From positions 3,906,001 to 3,970,000 of the forward strand of contig NC_009445.1 in assembly GCF_000026145.1 (NCBI RefSeq): DNA of 64,000 nucleotides, in the 5' to 3' direction. Every line of letters starts with the position of its first letter. Positions within the stretch are counted from its first letter, which is position 1. This document shows, piece by piece, positions 54,751 through 63,879 of the stretch. Origin of the DNA: Bradyrhizobium sp. ORS 278 (GTDB taxonomy: Bacteria > Pseudomonadota > Alphaproteobacteria > Rhizobiales > Xanthobacteraceae). Made by a program: the position numbers and the translations under genes. The notes under the pieces were generated by a model that was given only the letters and a program-made list of their open reading frames with translations, did not search any database and was not told the origin of the DNA.

Positions 54751-56088
54751 TCAGAACCCCGCCACAGTGCCGTGCAGGTCGTATTCGTCGGCGCGCTCGA
54801 TCTTGGCCGTGACGATCTCGCCGGCCCGCAGCGGCCTCCGGCTGGAGAGATAGACGGCCCCGTCGATCTCCGGTGCATCAGCCTTTGAACGCCCCTTGGC
54901 GACGGTCGGACCGACCTCGTCGATGATGATCTGCTGCCGGGTTCCGACTTTCCGCTTCAGCCGCCGCGCGGAGATCTTCTGCTGGCGCGCCATCAAGGCG
55001 TTCCAGCGCTCCTGCTTGACCTCGTCGGGCACCTGGCCGGGCAGCGCGTTCGACGTCGCGCCGGCCACCGGCTCATATTTGAAGCAGCCGAGCCGGTCGA
55101 TCTCCGCCTCGTCCAGCCAGTCCAGCAGATAGGCGAAATCCTCGTCGGTCTCGCCGGGGAAGCCGACGATGAAGGTCGAGCGCAGCGCCAGATCCGGGCA
55201 GGCCCCGCGCCAGGCCTTGATGCGGTCCAGCGTCTTGTCCTGCGCCGCCGGCCGCCGCATGGCCTTCAGCACGTTGGGGCTGGCATGCTGGAACGGGATG
55301 TCGAGATAAGGCAGCACCTTGCCGTCGGTCATGAGGCCGATGACCTCGTCGACATGCGGGTAGGGGTAGACATAGTGCAGCCGCACCCAGGCGCCGAGCT
55401 CGCCGAGCTCACGGGCCAAGTCGAGGAAACGGGCCCGGACGCTGCGGTCCTTCCACGGGCTCTCGGCGTATTTGATGTCGAGGCCATAGGCGGACGTGTC
55501 CTGCGAGATGACCAGCAGCTCCTTGACGCCGGCTGCGACCAGCCGCTCAGCCTCGCGCAGCACATCCGCAGCCGGCCGCGAGACCAGATCACCGCGCAGC
55601 TTCGGGATGATGCAGAAGCTGCACCTGTTGTTGCAGCCTTCGGAAATCTTCAGATAGGCGTAGTGCCGGGGCGTCAGCTTGATGCCCTGGGGAGGAACCA
55701 GATCCAGATGAGGGTTGTGCACGGGCGGCGACGCGCGGTGAACGGCGTCCAGGACGCTTTCGTACTGCTGGGGACCGGTGATCGACAGCACGCCGGGATA
55801 GGCCTGCTCGATCTGCTCGGGCTCGGCGCCCATGCAGCCGGTGACGATCACCTTGCCGTTCTCGGCCATGGCCGAGCCGATCGCCGCCAGCGATTCCTGC
55901 TTGGCGCTGTCGAGGAAGCCGCAGGTGTTGACGATGACGACGTCGGCGCCGTCATGCTTGCGGGCGAGCTCGTAGCCCTCGGCGCGAAGCCGCGTGATGA
56001 TGCGCTCGGAATCGACCAACGCCTTCGGACAACCGAGCGAAACAAAGCTGATCTTGGGCGCGGAATTGGGCGCGGAACCCTGCTGCAT
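54751..56088 (-). CDS. rimO: Ribosomal protein uS12 methylthiotransferase RimO
   Basis: RimO adds a methylthio group to the beta-carbon of Asp89 in ribosomal protein S12 using radical SAM chemistry. The 445-residue protein shows the N-terminal UPF0004 domain with three cluster Cys ([23 protein letters not shown]), the radical SAM motif CNNRCSFC (near residue 155), and a C-terminal TRAM domain (ending [10 protein letters not shown]). Length matches the family; the phrase [12 protein letters not shown] separates it from MiaB. Confidence 0.97.
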   Translation of the reverse strand: MQQGSAPNSAPKISFVSLGCPKALVDSERIITRLRAEGYELARKHDGADVVIVNTCGFLDSAKQESLAAIGSAMAENGKVIVTGCMGAEPEQIEQAYPGVLSITGPQQYESVLDAVHRASPPVHNPHLDLVPPQGIKLTPRHYAYLKISEGCNNRCSFCIIPKLRGDLVSRPAADVLREAERLVAAGVKELLVISQDTSAYGLDIKYAESPWKDRSVRARFLDLARELGELGAWVRLHYVYPYPHVDEVIGLMTDGKVLPYLDIPFQHASPNVLKAMRRPAAQDKTLDRIKAWRGACPDLALRSTFIVGFPGETDEDFAYLLDWLDEAEIDRLGCFKYEPVAGATSNALPGQVPDEVKQERWNALMARQQKISARRLKRKVGTRQQIIIDEVGPTVAKGRSKADAPEIDGAVYLSSRRPLRAGEIVTAKIERADEYDLHGTVAGF

Positions 56089-56199
56089 CTTGGAACTGCC
56101 TGATGGGATACGCGTCAGCTAGTCCGAATTGCTCAGAAAGACAAGGCTTTAAGCCGGTGGCGTCCATGCTATGGATTCGGTCCGGACAACTGGTGAACG

Positions 56200-56790
56200 A
56201 TGAGCGCCGAGCAGTCGCCTAAAATCGTGATCGTCGACGAGAGCCCGATCCGCGCCGCCATCCTGGAGGAGGGTCTGCGGGAGGCGGGATTTACCGGCGT
56301 CGTGCATGTGAGCGAGATGCAGGGCCTGCTGGCGCGGATCTATGCGCTGGACCCTGACGTCATCGTCATCGACCTGGAAAACCCGAGCCGCGACGTGCTC
56401 GAGCAGATGTTCCAGGTGAGCAGGGCGGTCCGACGGCCGATCGCGATGTTCGTCGATCAGAGCGATGCCGCCTCGATCCAGGCGTCGGTCGAGGCCGGCG
56501 TGTCGGCCTACATCGTCGATGGTCTGAAGAAGGAGCGGATCAAGCCGATCCTCGACCTCTGCATCTCGCGCTTCAATGCCTTCTCGAAGCTGCAGGACGA
56601 GCTGGAGCGCACCAAGTCCGCGCTGGAGGATCGCAAGGTCATCGACCGCGCCAAGGGCATTCTGATGAAGATGAAGGGCTTCACCGAGGAGGAGGCCTAT
56701 GTGCTGCTGCGCTCCACGGCGATGCGCGAGAAGAAAAAGATCGGTGAGATCGCGCAGTCGATCCTGACCGCCTCGGAGATGCTGAAATGA
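56200..56790 (+). CDS. nasT: Nitrate/nitrite-responsive antiterminator NasT (REC-ANTAR)
   Basis: NasT binds leader RNA and prevents transcription termination of nitrate/nitrite assimilation genes; NasS holds it inactive until nitrate or nitrite is sensed. The 196-residue protein has an N-terminal receiver-like domain (IVIVDESPIRAAILEEGL; Asp in VIVIDLENP) and a C-terminal ANTAR domain (about 130-190: VIDRAKGILMKMKGFTEEEAYVLLRSTAM). The usual acidic pair of receiver domains reads DE and the conserved Lys region is altered, fitting NasT's control by NasS in place of phosphorylation. It overlaps nasS by four bases. The RNA target is probably the leader at 58.1 kb. Confidence 0.93.
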   Translation: MSAEQSPKIVIVDESPIRAAILEEGLREAGFTGVVHVSEMQGLLARIYALDPDVIVIDLENPSRDVLEQMFQVSRAVRRPIAMFVDQSDAASIQASVEAGVSAYIVDGLKKERIKPILDLCISRFNAFSKLQDELERTKSALEDRKVIDRAKGILMKMKGFTEEEAYVLLRSTAMREKKKIGEIAQSILTASEMLK

Positions 56791-57941
56791 CCGGGTCGCT
56801 TCGCATTGGCTTCATTCCGCTGGTCGATGCCGCGGCGCTGATCGTCGCCGTCGACAAGGGCTTCACGGCCGCCGAAGGGCTCGACGTCACGCTGGTGCGC
56901 GAGGTCTCCTGGTCCAACGTCCGCGACAAGCTCAACATCGGCCTGTTCGATGCCGCGCATCTGCTGGCTCCGGTCGCGATCGCTTCCAGTCTCGGCATCG
57001 GCCATGTGAAGGTTCCGATCGTGGCGCCGTTCAGTCTCGGCGTGAACGGCAACGCGATCACGGTCACGCCGGCGCTGCATGCCGAGCTCATGGCGCATCT
57101 CGACGGCGATCGCTTCGATCCGATGGCCACCGCGCTGGCGCTCTCGCGCGTGGTGGCCGCGCGCCGCAAGGCCGGTGCCGAGCCGCTGACCTTCGGCATG
57201 ACGTTTCCGTTCTCGACCCACAACTACCAGCTCCGGTTCTGGATGGCGGCCGGTGGCGTCGATCCAGACGAGGACGTTCGCTTGGTGGTGCTGCCGCCAC
57301 CCTACATGGTCGAGAGCATCGCCAACGGTCACGTCGACGCCTTCTGCGTCGGCGCGCCCTGGAATTCGATCGCCGTCGATCTTGGAATTGGCCACATCCT
57401 GCATTTCGTCTCGGACGTCCTGGTCCGCGCGGCCGAGAAGGTTCTGGCGGTCAGGCAGAGTTGGGCGGACAAGAACCGCGATGCCTTGGCCGCCCTCGTC
57501 CGGGCCTGCGCCCGCGCCGCTGACTTCATCGAGCAGAACCACGACGACGCGGCGCGGGTCCTGGCCCAACCGGAGCGGATCGGCGTCGACGCCGAGGTGC
57601 TCAAGCGAACGCTCGATGGCCGGCTGAAGATCTCGCCGGACGGCACCTTTCGTGACAGCGCTCGCTATTTGCTGATCGGCCGCGAGGGGGCGGCGCGGCC
57701 GGAAAAGATCCAGGCGGCCTGGCTGTACGCGCAGATGGTCCGCTGGAGCCAGACGCCGCTCAGCAGCGAAGCGCTGAGCACGGCGATGGGAGTGTTCCGC
57801 CCGGATATCTATGATGCGGCGCTTGGCACCCAGGGGCAGGCCCAGGATGCCGCCATCGGCGCCTTCGCCGGCCCGCCGTTCGCGGCGGACGATGTCCTGG
57901 GCCATCTGAAGGCCTTCAAGATTCGCCGCTGGACGGCCTGA
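56787..57941 (+). CDS. nasS: Nitrate sensor NasS (CmpA/NrtA-like, cytoplasmic)
   Basis: The 384-residue protein belongs to the NrtA/CmpA nitrate-binding family, with the start LRIGFIPLVDAAALIVAVDKGFTAAEGLDVTLVREVSW and HLLAPVAIASSLGIG. It has no signal peptide or lipobox, which separates NasS from transporter-bound NrtA and fits a cytoplasmic sensor. It starts inside the last codons of nasT (ATGA), so the two are coupled. Known NasS releases NasT when it binds nitrate or nitrite. The nirA leader lies downstream, 344 bases from the nasS stop to the nirA ATG. Confidence 0.92.
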   Translation: MTGSLRIGFIPLVDAAALIVAVDKGFTAAEGLDVTLVREVSWSNVRDKLNIGLFDAAHLLAPVAIASSLGIGHVKVPIVAPFSLGVNGNAITVTPALHAELMAHLDGDRFDPMATALALSRVVAARRKAGAEPLTFGMTFPFSTHNYQLRFWMAAGGVDPDEDVRLVVLPPPYMVESIANGHVDAFCVGAPWNSIAVDLGIGHILHFVSDVLVRAAEKVLAVRQSWADKNRDALAALVRACARAADFIEQNHDDAARVLAQPERIGVDAEVLKRTLDGRLKISPDGTFRDSARYLLIGREGAARPEKIQAAWLYAQMVRWSQTPLSSEALSTAMGVFRPDIYDAALGTQGQAQDAAIGAFAGPPFAADDVLGHLKAFKIRRWTA

Positions 57942-58087
57942 TTTTTCGTCCGGATAGAAAGCAGGCAGAGCTCTTCGCCGATCAAAAATTGGGCGGGGTG
58001 CTCGCGTTTGAGGGCTTGAGGCCGCCATCGCGGGGCTAATGATTCGTTCAGGCTCCTGATAATCCTCATATTTCCTGACCGTCGCGG

Positions 58088-58104
58088 CTGGCACGCAACT
58101 TGAA
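58088..58104 (+). promoter_or_regulatory. Sigma-54 type promoter upstream of nirA
   Basis: CTGGCACG-CAAC-TTGAA matches the -24/-12 pattern (YTGGCACG-N4-TTGCW) with correct spacing; only the base after TTG differs (A for C). Transcription should start near 58115, giving a leader of about 170 bases before nirA. Sigma-54 control would tie nirA to nitrogen limitation through NtrC. Confidence 0.65.
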
Positions 58105-58112
58105 TATTGCAG

Positions 58113-58231
58113 TGCAGTCAGCCGCCGCAGATGCCGCTGGCTGCAATCCATGTCGGATTTCCGCAGCAACGAAGCTGGTCGGATCGCTCTCCTGAAGAAG
58201 GCCAAGGCTGGCCGTTCGGGCGCCGCGATCC
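58113..58231 (+). promoter_or_regulatory. Candidate NasT (ANTAR) antitermination leader
   Basis: Three stems are visible. P1 (58113-58122 with 58136-58145) is a 10-bp hairpin with a 13-base loop. P2 (58160-58183) has a hexaloop AACGAA with A in position 1 and G in position 4, the ANTAR signature, over an 8-bp stem with a 2-base bulge. A third structure pairs GGATCGC (58181-58187) with GCGATCC (58225-58231) around an inner GGCCA/TGGCC. The right arm of P2 shares bases 58181-58183 with this third stem, so they exclude each other. The third stem lacks a T-run, so it is not a standard terminator. Confidence 0.55.
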
Positions 58232-58285
58232 TCATCCCATCCCCCGACGCCAATCGCCATGGCCGCTGGAGCTTCGTCCGCCATC

Positions 58286-60076
58286 ATGAAAATCGAGCCG
58301 TTGTCTGTCGACTTCAACGACGAGCAGAAGCGCTATCTGGAAGGCTTGGCCGCCGGCCTGAAGGTCACGCTCGCCGGACGTGGCCAGTCTGCTGCTGCTG
58401 TCGCAACCGAGCCGACCGGGCCGGACGCCCTTCATATCAAAGCGCAGGACAAGCTGCTCGCGGCAGGCCGCAAGCTCGCCGACCAGGAAAAAATCAAGCG
58501 CGAGCTGCATCCGTTCGACGCCTATGAGCGGCTGAAGGCGCAGGCCCGCAGCAATGCCGCACCTTCGGCCGCCGACAATTTCCGCTGGCGCTATCACGGC
58601 CTGTTCCACGTCGCGCCGGCGCAGAACTCCTACATGTGCCGGCTGCGCATTCCCAACGGCATCATGAAGCATTGGCAGCTGTCCGGCCTCGCCGATCTCG
58701 CCGATCGGCTCTGCGGTCCTTACAGCCACGTCACGACGCGCGCCAATCTGCAGCTGCGCGAAATCCCGCCCAAGCATGCTGTGATGCTGCTTGAAGGCCT
58801 CTCCGATCTCGGCCTCACCGCGCGCGGCTCGGGCGCCGACAACATCCGCAACGTCACGGGCACTCCGACCGCCGGCATCGATCCGCAGGAGCTCTTGGAT
58901 ACACGGCTCTATGCGCGCGAGTGGCACTTCCACATCCTCAACGACCGCTCGCTCTACAGCCTGCCGCGCAAGTTCAACGTCGCCTTCGACGGCGCCGGCC
59001 GCATCGCTGCGCTCGAGGACACCAACGACATCGCGTTCTCCGCGGTCGAGGTGAAGGACGGCTTTGGCGTTGCGCCGGGCGTTTGGTTCAGGCTCGGCCT
59101 CGGTGGCATCACCGGCCATAAGGACTTTGCCAAACCGACTGGCATCATTGTCGAGCCGGACAAGGCGACCGAGGTCGCTGATGCCATCGTGCGGCTGTTC
59201 ATCGAGACCGGCGACCGCACCAATCGGCTGAAGGCCCGGCTGAAATACGTTCTCGACAGCATGGGCCATGACAAGTTCATGGAGGCCGTCGAGGCGAGGC
59301 TCGGCCGCACGCTCGCGCGTGTGCCGGACGAGGCGCTGAAGCCAAGGCCCGAGGCGGACCGCATGGCGCATATCGGCGTGCACCCTCAGAAACAGTCTGG
59401 GCTCAACTGGATCGGCGTCGTGCTGCCGCTGGGCAAGCTGACGAGCGATCAGATGCGCGCGCTCGCAAAGATCGCGGCCGATCTCGGTGACGGCGACATC
59501 CGGCTGACGGTCTGGCAGAACCTGCTGCTGTCCGGTGTGAGCGACGACAAAGTCAGCTTGGCCAGTGCGGCGATCGCGCAGATCGGGCTCGCCACGACAG
59601 CCTCGCACATCCGCGCCGGGCTGATCGCCTGCACGGGCAATGCCGGCTGCAAATTCGCCGCGGCCAACACCAAGAAGCACGCGGCCGAGATCGCCGACTG
59701 GTGCGAGGGCAGGGTGGGGATGGACACGCCGCTGAACATCCATCTCACCGGCTGCCATCACTCCTGCGCCCAGCACTACATCAGCGACATCGGCATGATC
59801 GCGGCCAAGGTGCCGGTCGGCGACGGCGATGACACGGTCGAGGGCTATCATCTGTTCGCCGGTGGCGGCTTCGGTCCGCAGGCCGATATCGGCCGCGAGG
59901 TGTATCGCGACCTCAAAGCTGAGGACGCGCCGGGTACCGTCGAGAAGCTGCTCAAGGCCTATCTCGCCCATCGCACTTCGCCGGAAGAGACCTTCTTGTC
60001 GTTTGCCCGCCGCCATGACGGCGACGCTCTTCGCAAGCTCGCCGAAGCCCAGACCTCGTCCGAGGTGTCAGCATGA
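58286..60076 (+). CDS. nirA: Ferredoxin-type nitrite (or sulfite) reductase, NirA family
   Basis: The ATG at 58286 gives 596 residues; an ATG at 58259 is also possible. The protein is a siroheme/4Fe-4S reductase of the NirA/CysI superfamily, which reduces nitrite to ammonia (or sulfite to sulfide) with six electrons. Cluster ligands are seen in ACTGNAGCKFA and TGCHHSCAQHYISDIG (CX5C and CX3C). The half-domains with GIDPQELLDT and NIRNVTGTP are typical. Gene context, with nasT-nasS upstream and a reductase overlapping by four bases, argues for assimilatory nitrite reduction. The substrate is an inference from context. Confidence 0.85.
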   Translation: MKIEPLSVDFNDEQKRYLEGLAAGLKVTLAGRGQSAAAVATEPTGPDALHIKAQDKLLAAGRKLADQEKIKRELHPFDAYERLKAQARSNAAPSAADNFRWRYHGLFHVAPAQNSYMCRLRIPNGIMKHWQLSGLADLADRLCGPYSHVTTRANLQLREIPPKHAVMLLEGLSDLGLTARGSGADNIRNVTGTPTAGIDPQELLDTRLYAREWHFHILNDRSLYSLPRKFNVAFDGAGRIAALEDTNDIAFSAVEVKDGFGVAPGVWFRLGLGGITGHKDFAKPTGIIVEPDKATEVADAIVRLFIETGDRTNRLKARLKYVLDSMGHDKFMEAVEARLGRTLARVPDEALKPRPEADRMAHIGVHPQKQSGLNWIGVVLPLGKLTSDQMRALAKIAADLGDGDIRLTVWQNLLLSGVSDDKVSLASAAIAQIGLATTASHIRAGLIACTGNAGCKFAAANTKKHAAEIADWCEGRVGMDTPLNIHLTGCHHSCAQHYISDIGMIAAKVPVGDGDDTVEGYHLFAGGGFGPQADIGREVYRDLKAEDAPGTVEKLLKAYLAHRTSPEETFLSFARRHDGDALRKLAEAQTSSEVSA

Positions 60077-61680
60077 ACCAGATCACACCGATGCCGAAGC
60101 TCGAGATCATTCCTCCGACCGCGCCGTTCTCGGAAGCGCAGCGCTCCTGGCTCAACGGCTTCCTCGCCGGCGCGCTCGGCCTCGACGGCTCGACGCCATT
60201 GGCTCCTGCGCAGAACGGCACCGCGCTTGCTCCCGCCGGCGACGGCGATGACGGCGAGGCGCCGTGGCACGATCAGACCATGCCAATCACCGAGCGCATG
60301 AAGCTTGCCGAAGGCCGCCCGCTGCGCCGTCGTATGATGGCGGCGATGGCGCAGCAGGACTGCGGCCAGTGCGGCTACAATTGCAGCGACTACTCGGACG
60401 CGATCGCCGATCACAGCGAGACGCGCCTCAATCTGTGCGTCCCCGGCGGCAAGGAAACCGCGCGGATGCTGAAGGCGCTGTATGAGGAGATCGACAAGGC
60501 TTCGCCTGCCGCCAAGCCGGCGGCCGTGACCGCGACGCCGGCCAACGTCTCCGTTGTCGTCAGCGCGCCCGGCCGCTCGCGCGACAATCCGGTCGAGGCG
60601 ACGTTCCTGTCGCGGCGGCTGCTGAACAAGCCGGGCTCGGAGAAGGAGACCTGGCACATCGAGTTCGATCTCGCGGAGGCCGGGCTCGACTACGTCGTCG
60701 GCGATTCCTTCGGCATCTTTGCCAAGAACGATCTCGGCCTCGTCGACCAGATCATCGCGTTGCTCGGCGCCTCGCACATGACCGAGGTCAACGGCAAGCC
60801 GCTGCGGCAGTGCCTGCTCGAGGACGTCTCGCTGTCACCGGCGCCGGATTCGCTATTCGAGCTGATCTCCTTCATCACCGGCGGCGCCACGCGCGAGAAG
60901 GCGCGGCGGCTGGCGCAGGGCGAGGATCCCGATGGCGATGCCGCGACGCTCGACGTCATGGCTGTGCTGCAGAAGTTCTCCGGCGTCCGGCCGCATCCGG
61001 AAGCGTTCGTCGAGGCGCTGGAGCCGCTGCAGCCGCGGCTGTACTCGATCTCCTCGTCGCACAACGCCACGCCCGGCAAACTCTCGCTCACCGTCGACTG
61101 CGTCCGCTACGTCATCGGCAAGCGCAAGCGGCTTGGCCTTGCCTCGACGTTCCTCGCCGAGCGTATCAATCCCGGCGACAGACTGCGCGTCTACGTGCAG
61201 AAGGCGCACGGCTTTGCACTGCCGGCCGATCCGAAGACGCCGATCATCATGGTCGGCCCGGGCACCGGCATCGCGCCGTTCCGCGCCTTCCTGCATGATC
61301 GCAGGGCGACCGGTGCGCCGGGCAAGAACTGGCTGTTCTTCGGCCACCAGCGCAGCGACTGCGACTTCTTCTACGCCGATGAGCTCAATGCGATGAAGAC
61401 CTCTGGCCTGTTGACGCGGCTGTCGCTGGCGTGGTCGCGCGACGGCGACAAGAAGTTCTACGTCCAGGACCGCATGCGCGAGGTCGGTCGCGAGGTGTGG
61501 ACCTGGCTCGCCGGCGGCGCGCATCTCTACATCTGCGGCGACGCTAAGCGCATGGCCAAGGATGTCGAGCGCGCGCTCGTCGACATCGTCGCCCAGTTCG
61601 GCGCCCGCTCGACCGACGAGGCCGTCAGCTTCGTCGCGGACCTCAAGAAGAAAGGCCGGTTCCAGCTGGACGTTTATTAA
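60073..61680 (+). CDS. FAD/NAD(P)H reductase with N-terminal Fe-S motif, partner of NirA
   Basis: The 535-residue product overlaps nirA by four bases. The N-terminal 110 residues contain DCGQCGYNC followed later by a fourth Cys in NLCVPGG, the pattern of a 4Fe-4S domain. After a Pro/Ala linker comes a CysJ-like FAD and NAD(P)H module: YSISSSHNATPGKLSLTVDCVRY (FAD), GPGTGIAPFRAFLHDR (NAD(P)), GAHLYICGDAKRMAKDV, and a C-terminal DVY aromatic end. The FMN flavodoxin domain of real CysJ is missing. It probably passes NAD(P)H electrons through FAD and Fe-S to NirA; this is inference. Confidence 0.82.
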   Translation: MNQITPMPKLEIIPPTAPFSEAQRSWLNGFLAGALGLDGSTPLAPAQNGTALAPAGDGDDGEAPWHDQTMPITERMKLAEGRPLRRRMMAAMAQQDCGQCGYNCSDYSDAIADHSETRLNLCVPGGKETARMLKALYEEIDKASPAAKPAAVTATPANVSVVVSAPGRSRDNPVEATFLSRRLLNKPGSEKETWHIEFDLAEAGLDYVVGDSFGIFAKNDLGLVDQIIALLGASHMTEVNGKPLRQCLLEDVSLSPAPDSLFELISFITGGATREKARRLAQGEDPDGDAATLDVMAVLQKFSGVRPHPEAFVEALEPLQPRLYSISSSHNATPGKLSLTVDCVRYVIGKRKRLGLASTFLAERINPGDRLRVYVQKAHGFALPADPKTPIIMVGPGTGIAPFRAFLHDRRATGAPGKNWLFFGHQRSDCDFFYADELNAMKTSGLLTRLSLAWSRDGDKKFYVQDRMREVGREVWTWLAGGAHLYICGDAKRMAKDVERALVDIVAQFGARSTDEAVSFVADLKKKGRFQLDVY

Positions 61681-61713
61681 CCCGCCGGAACCTCAAGAAA
61701 GGCGGCGGATAAA

Positions 61714-61746
61714 ATTCTCGGCCGGAACTCCGGCCGAGAATGTTTT
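61714..61746 (+). terminator. Terminator of the nirA operon
   Basis: A perfect 12-bp stem (61714-61725 with 61730-61741) with an AACT loop is followed by GTTTT. It lies 33 bases past the reductase stop. The A-run before it makes it plausible in both directions. Confidence 0.88.
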
Positions 61747-61854
61747 GGTTCCCTGCAGATCCGAAACAGGAGTCTTGTCGTTATTTGCCCGGTTGCCTTG
61801 CATCGACCTGCGAGAACGCTTTTCTCTCGTGGTCGGAACTCCAGGAGACCGGCC

Positions 61855-62004
61855 ATGCAGACGATCACGACGCCCTTGCGCCCGACGCCCCAGGCCCGGG
61901 CGATGCGCGAGCGGAACACGACGGCGGCACTGGTCGCATTCTATGGGGCCGTGGCCCTGATCGCAGCGATCACGCTGGGCATGCCGTTCACGCATCCGTT
62001 CTGA
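61855..62004 (+). CDS. 49-residue membrane peptide after the nirA operon
   Basis: AGGAGA is six bases before the ATG at 61855. The peptide has a polar start (MQTITTPLRPTPQARAMRERN) and one membrane helix (AALVAFYGAVALIAAITLG) before a short end (MPFTHPF). The strong ribosome binding site and clean helix support a real gene. It lies past the nirA terminator, so it is probably transcribed separately. It converges on pxpA. Function unknown. Confidence 0.55.
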   Translation: MQTITTPLRPTPQARAMRERNTTAALVAFYGAVALIAAITLGMPFTHPF

Positions 62005-62019
62005 TCAAGCTCCTTCTCC

Positions 62020-62793
62020 TCACGGCGCCCTCTTGAACGGCGCCACCTTGATGCCCGCCGCGTCGAGCGCCTGGCGCACCTCGCGGGCGATCTCGACGGC
62101 GCCGGCGGTATCGCCGTGAATGCAGACGGTGTCGGTGCGCATCTTCATCACCTTGCCCGTCACCGAGACGACAGCGCCGTCCTGGACCATGCGCACGACG
62201 CGGTCGGCAATCTGCTTGGGATCGTGCAGCACGGCGCCGGGCTTGCTGCGTGAGACCAGCAGGCCGTTGTCGTCATAGGCGCGATCGGCGAACACCTCGT
62301 GCGCCATCGACAGGTTCGCCTTCTCGCCCGCAGTCACCAGCTTCGAATTGGCCAGCACGACGAAGATCAGGCTGGGATCGACGGCCTTGATCGCCTTCGC
62401 GATCGCGTTCGCCGTCATGTCGTCCTCGCAGGCGACGTTGGACAATGCGCCATGCGCCTTCACATGCGTGACCTTGTGGCCGGCGGCAGTCGCGATCGCC
62501 TGCAGCGCGCCGATCTGATAGGCGACGAGGTTCTCGATCTCCGATGATTTCAGACCGGGCACCGGACGGCGGCCGAAGCCGTGCAGATCGCGATAGCCGG
62601 GATGCGCGCCGATGCTGACGCCTTTGGCCTTCGCCATCTCGACCGTCCGGCGCATGATGTCGGCATCGCCGGCATGGAAGCCGCAGGCCACGTTGACCGA
62701 CGTCGCCAGTTCGATCATTGCGGCGTCGTTGCCCATCTCCCAAGGGCCAAAGCTTTCTCCGAGGTCGCAGTTCAGGTCGACGGTGCTGGTCAT
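62020..62793 (-). CDS. pxpA: 5-oxoprolinase subunit A (LamB/YcsF family)
   Basis: PxpA with PxpB and PxpC forms the ATP-dependent bacterial 5-oxoprolinase, which opens pyroglutamate to glutamate. The 257-residue product shows the YcsF family text: [60 protein letters not shown], and [22 protein letters not shown]. It is the third gene of a unit read from right to left (pxpB, pxpC, pxpA). Confidence 0.95.
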   Translation of the reverse strand: MTSTVDLNCDLGESFGPWEMGNDAAMIELATSVNVACGFHAGDADIMRRTVEMAKAKGVSIGAHPGYRDLHGFGRRPVPGLKSSEIENLVAYQIGALQAIATAAGHKVTHVKAHGALSNVACEDDMTANAIAKAIKAVDPSLIFVVLANSKLVTAGEKANLSMAHEVFADRAYDDNGLLVSRSKPGAVLHDPKQIADRVVRMVQDGAVVSVTGKVMKMRTDTVCIHGDTAGAVEIAREVRQALDAAGIKVAPFKRAP

Positions 62794-62844
62794 GTCAGGG
62801 CTCCGCGCGTTGAGGGGTCGGAAACAGCGTTAGCGGCGATCAGG

Positions 62845-63879
62845 TTAATCGGGCGTCACTCCGGGCCAGGTGGTGACGTCGGTTGCGCTGACGGCATGCC
62901 CGGCCACGTTGGCCGTGAACAGCGCGTCCACGTCGAACTCGCTGCTCGTCAGCTCGCGGACACGATCCGGCAGGCTGCGCAGCAGATCCCTGTAGCGCCG
63001 CAGTTCGGCCTGGGCCTCGGCCATGCTCACCGCCTGGAAGCGGAACGGCGTGCCGGCCGGCGTCTGCGCCAGACGGCCGAAATCAGCAGTGATGACGGTC
63101 GCGATCTTCGGATAGCCGCCGCTGGTGCCGCGGTCGGACATCAGCACGATCGGCGAGCCGTTGCCGGGCACCTGGATGCTGCCCTCCACGGTGCCGTCGG
63201 AAACGATGTTGTGGCCGTGCAAATGACGGATCACCGGACCTTCGAGGCGATAGCCCATGCGGTCGCTGGTTGCCGAGACCGTCCAGTCGCTGCCCAGGAA
63301 CAGCGCCTTCATCTCGTTGCTGAACTCGTCGTCCTGCGGCCCCATGACGACCCGGATCGCGCCGCTTGTCTTCGGGAGCTCGATCCGCATCTCCGGGGTC
63401 TGACTCGCAGGCGCCGTCTGGAACACATCGCCCGACTGCAGCGGGCGCGGGTAGGGGCTGCCCAGTCCCGCACGCGCATTGACCGACAAACTGTCGAACA
63501 TCGGCTCACCGGCGATGCCGCCTTCGATGGCGAGATAGCTGAACGAGCCGCCGCGCGCGAAGCCGAGCGTCAGCCTGTCGCCCTCGTTCAAGGTGACCGA
63601 CGTATTCATCTCGACAGGACGTTTGGCCACATCAGCGGGCCGCGCTGCGCCGGACAGCGCCACGCGCAAAGCGCCGCCCCTGGCGACAAACGTCGCACCG
63701 AACGGACCGATCTCGATCGCGGCGGCCGTCAGCGCGTTGCCGACGAGGCTGTTCGCCGCCGCCAGCGCCAGCTTATCCATCGCGCCCGATGGCGTCAGCC
63801 CGTAGCGCTGCGCGCCGAAGCGGCCACCATCCTGCACCGAGCTTGCCGGACCGATCTGCGCAACGACGAGCATGCTCAT
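62845..63879 (-). CDS. pxpC: 5-oxoprolinase subunit C (biotin-dependent carboxyltransferase-like)
   Basis: The 344-residue protein has the PxpC/KipA text: GPASSVQDGGRFGAQRYGLTPSGAMD, YLAIEGGIAG, RPLQSGDV, RVVMGPQDDEFS, and SDRMGYRLEGP, with QVPGNGSPIVLMSDRGTSGGYPKIATV in the second half. This is the family wrongly once called allophanate hydrolase subunit 2. Its start overlaps the stop of pxpB (ATGA). The start could also be the second Met two codons later. Confidence 0.94.
   Translation of the reverse strand: MSMLVVAQIGPASSVQDGGRFGAQRYGLTPSGAMDKLALAAANSLVGNALTAAAIEIGPFGATFVARGGALRVALSGAARPADVAKRPVEMNTSVTLNEGDRLTLGFARGGSFSYLAIEGGIAGEPMFDSLSVNARAGLGSPYPRPLQSGDVFQTAPASQTPEMRIELPKTSGAIRVVMGPQDDEFSNEMKALFLGSDWTVSATSDRMGYRLEGPVIRHLHGHNIVSDGTVEGSIQVPGNGSPIVLMSDRGTSGGYPKIATVITADFGRLAQTPAGTPFRFQAVSMAEAQAELRRYRDLLRSLPDRVRELTSSEFDVDALFTANVAGHAVSATDVTTWPGVTPD

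Noticed and set aside
58150..58527. Open frame of 125 codons starting inside the nirA leader
   Set aside because: It has no ribosome binding site, lies over the predicted RNA structures and runs 240 bases into nirA; the translation turns into Arg-rich text.
56697..60016. Long minus-strand frames opposite nasS and nirA (to 594 codons)
   Set aside because: Shadows caused by third-position GC; no domain, no start signals.
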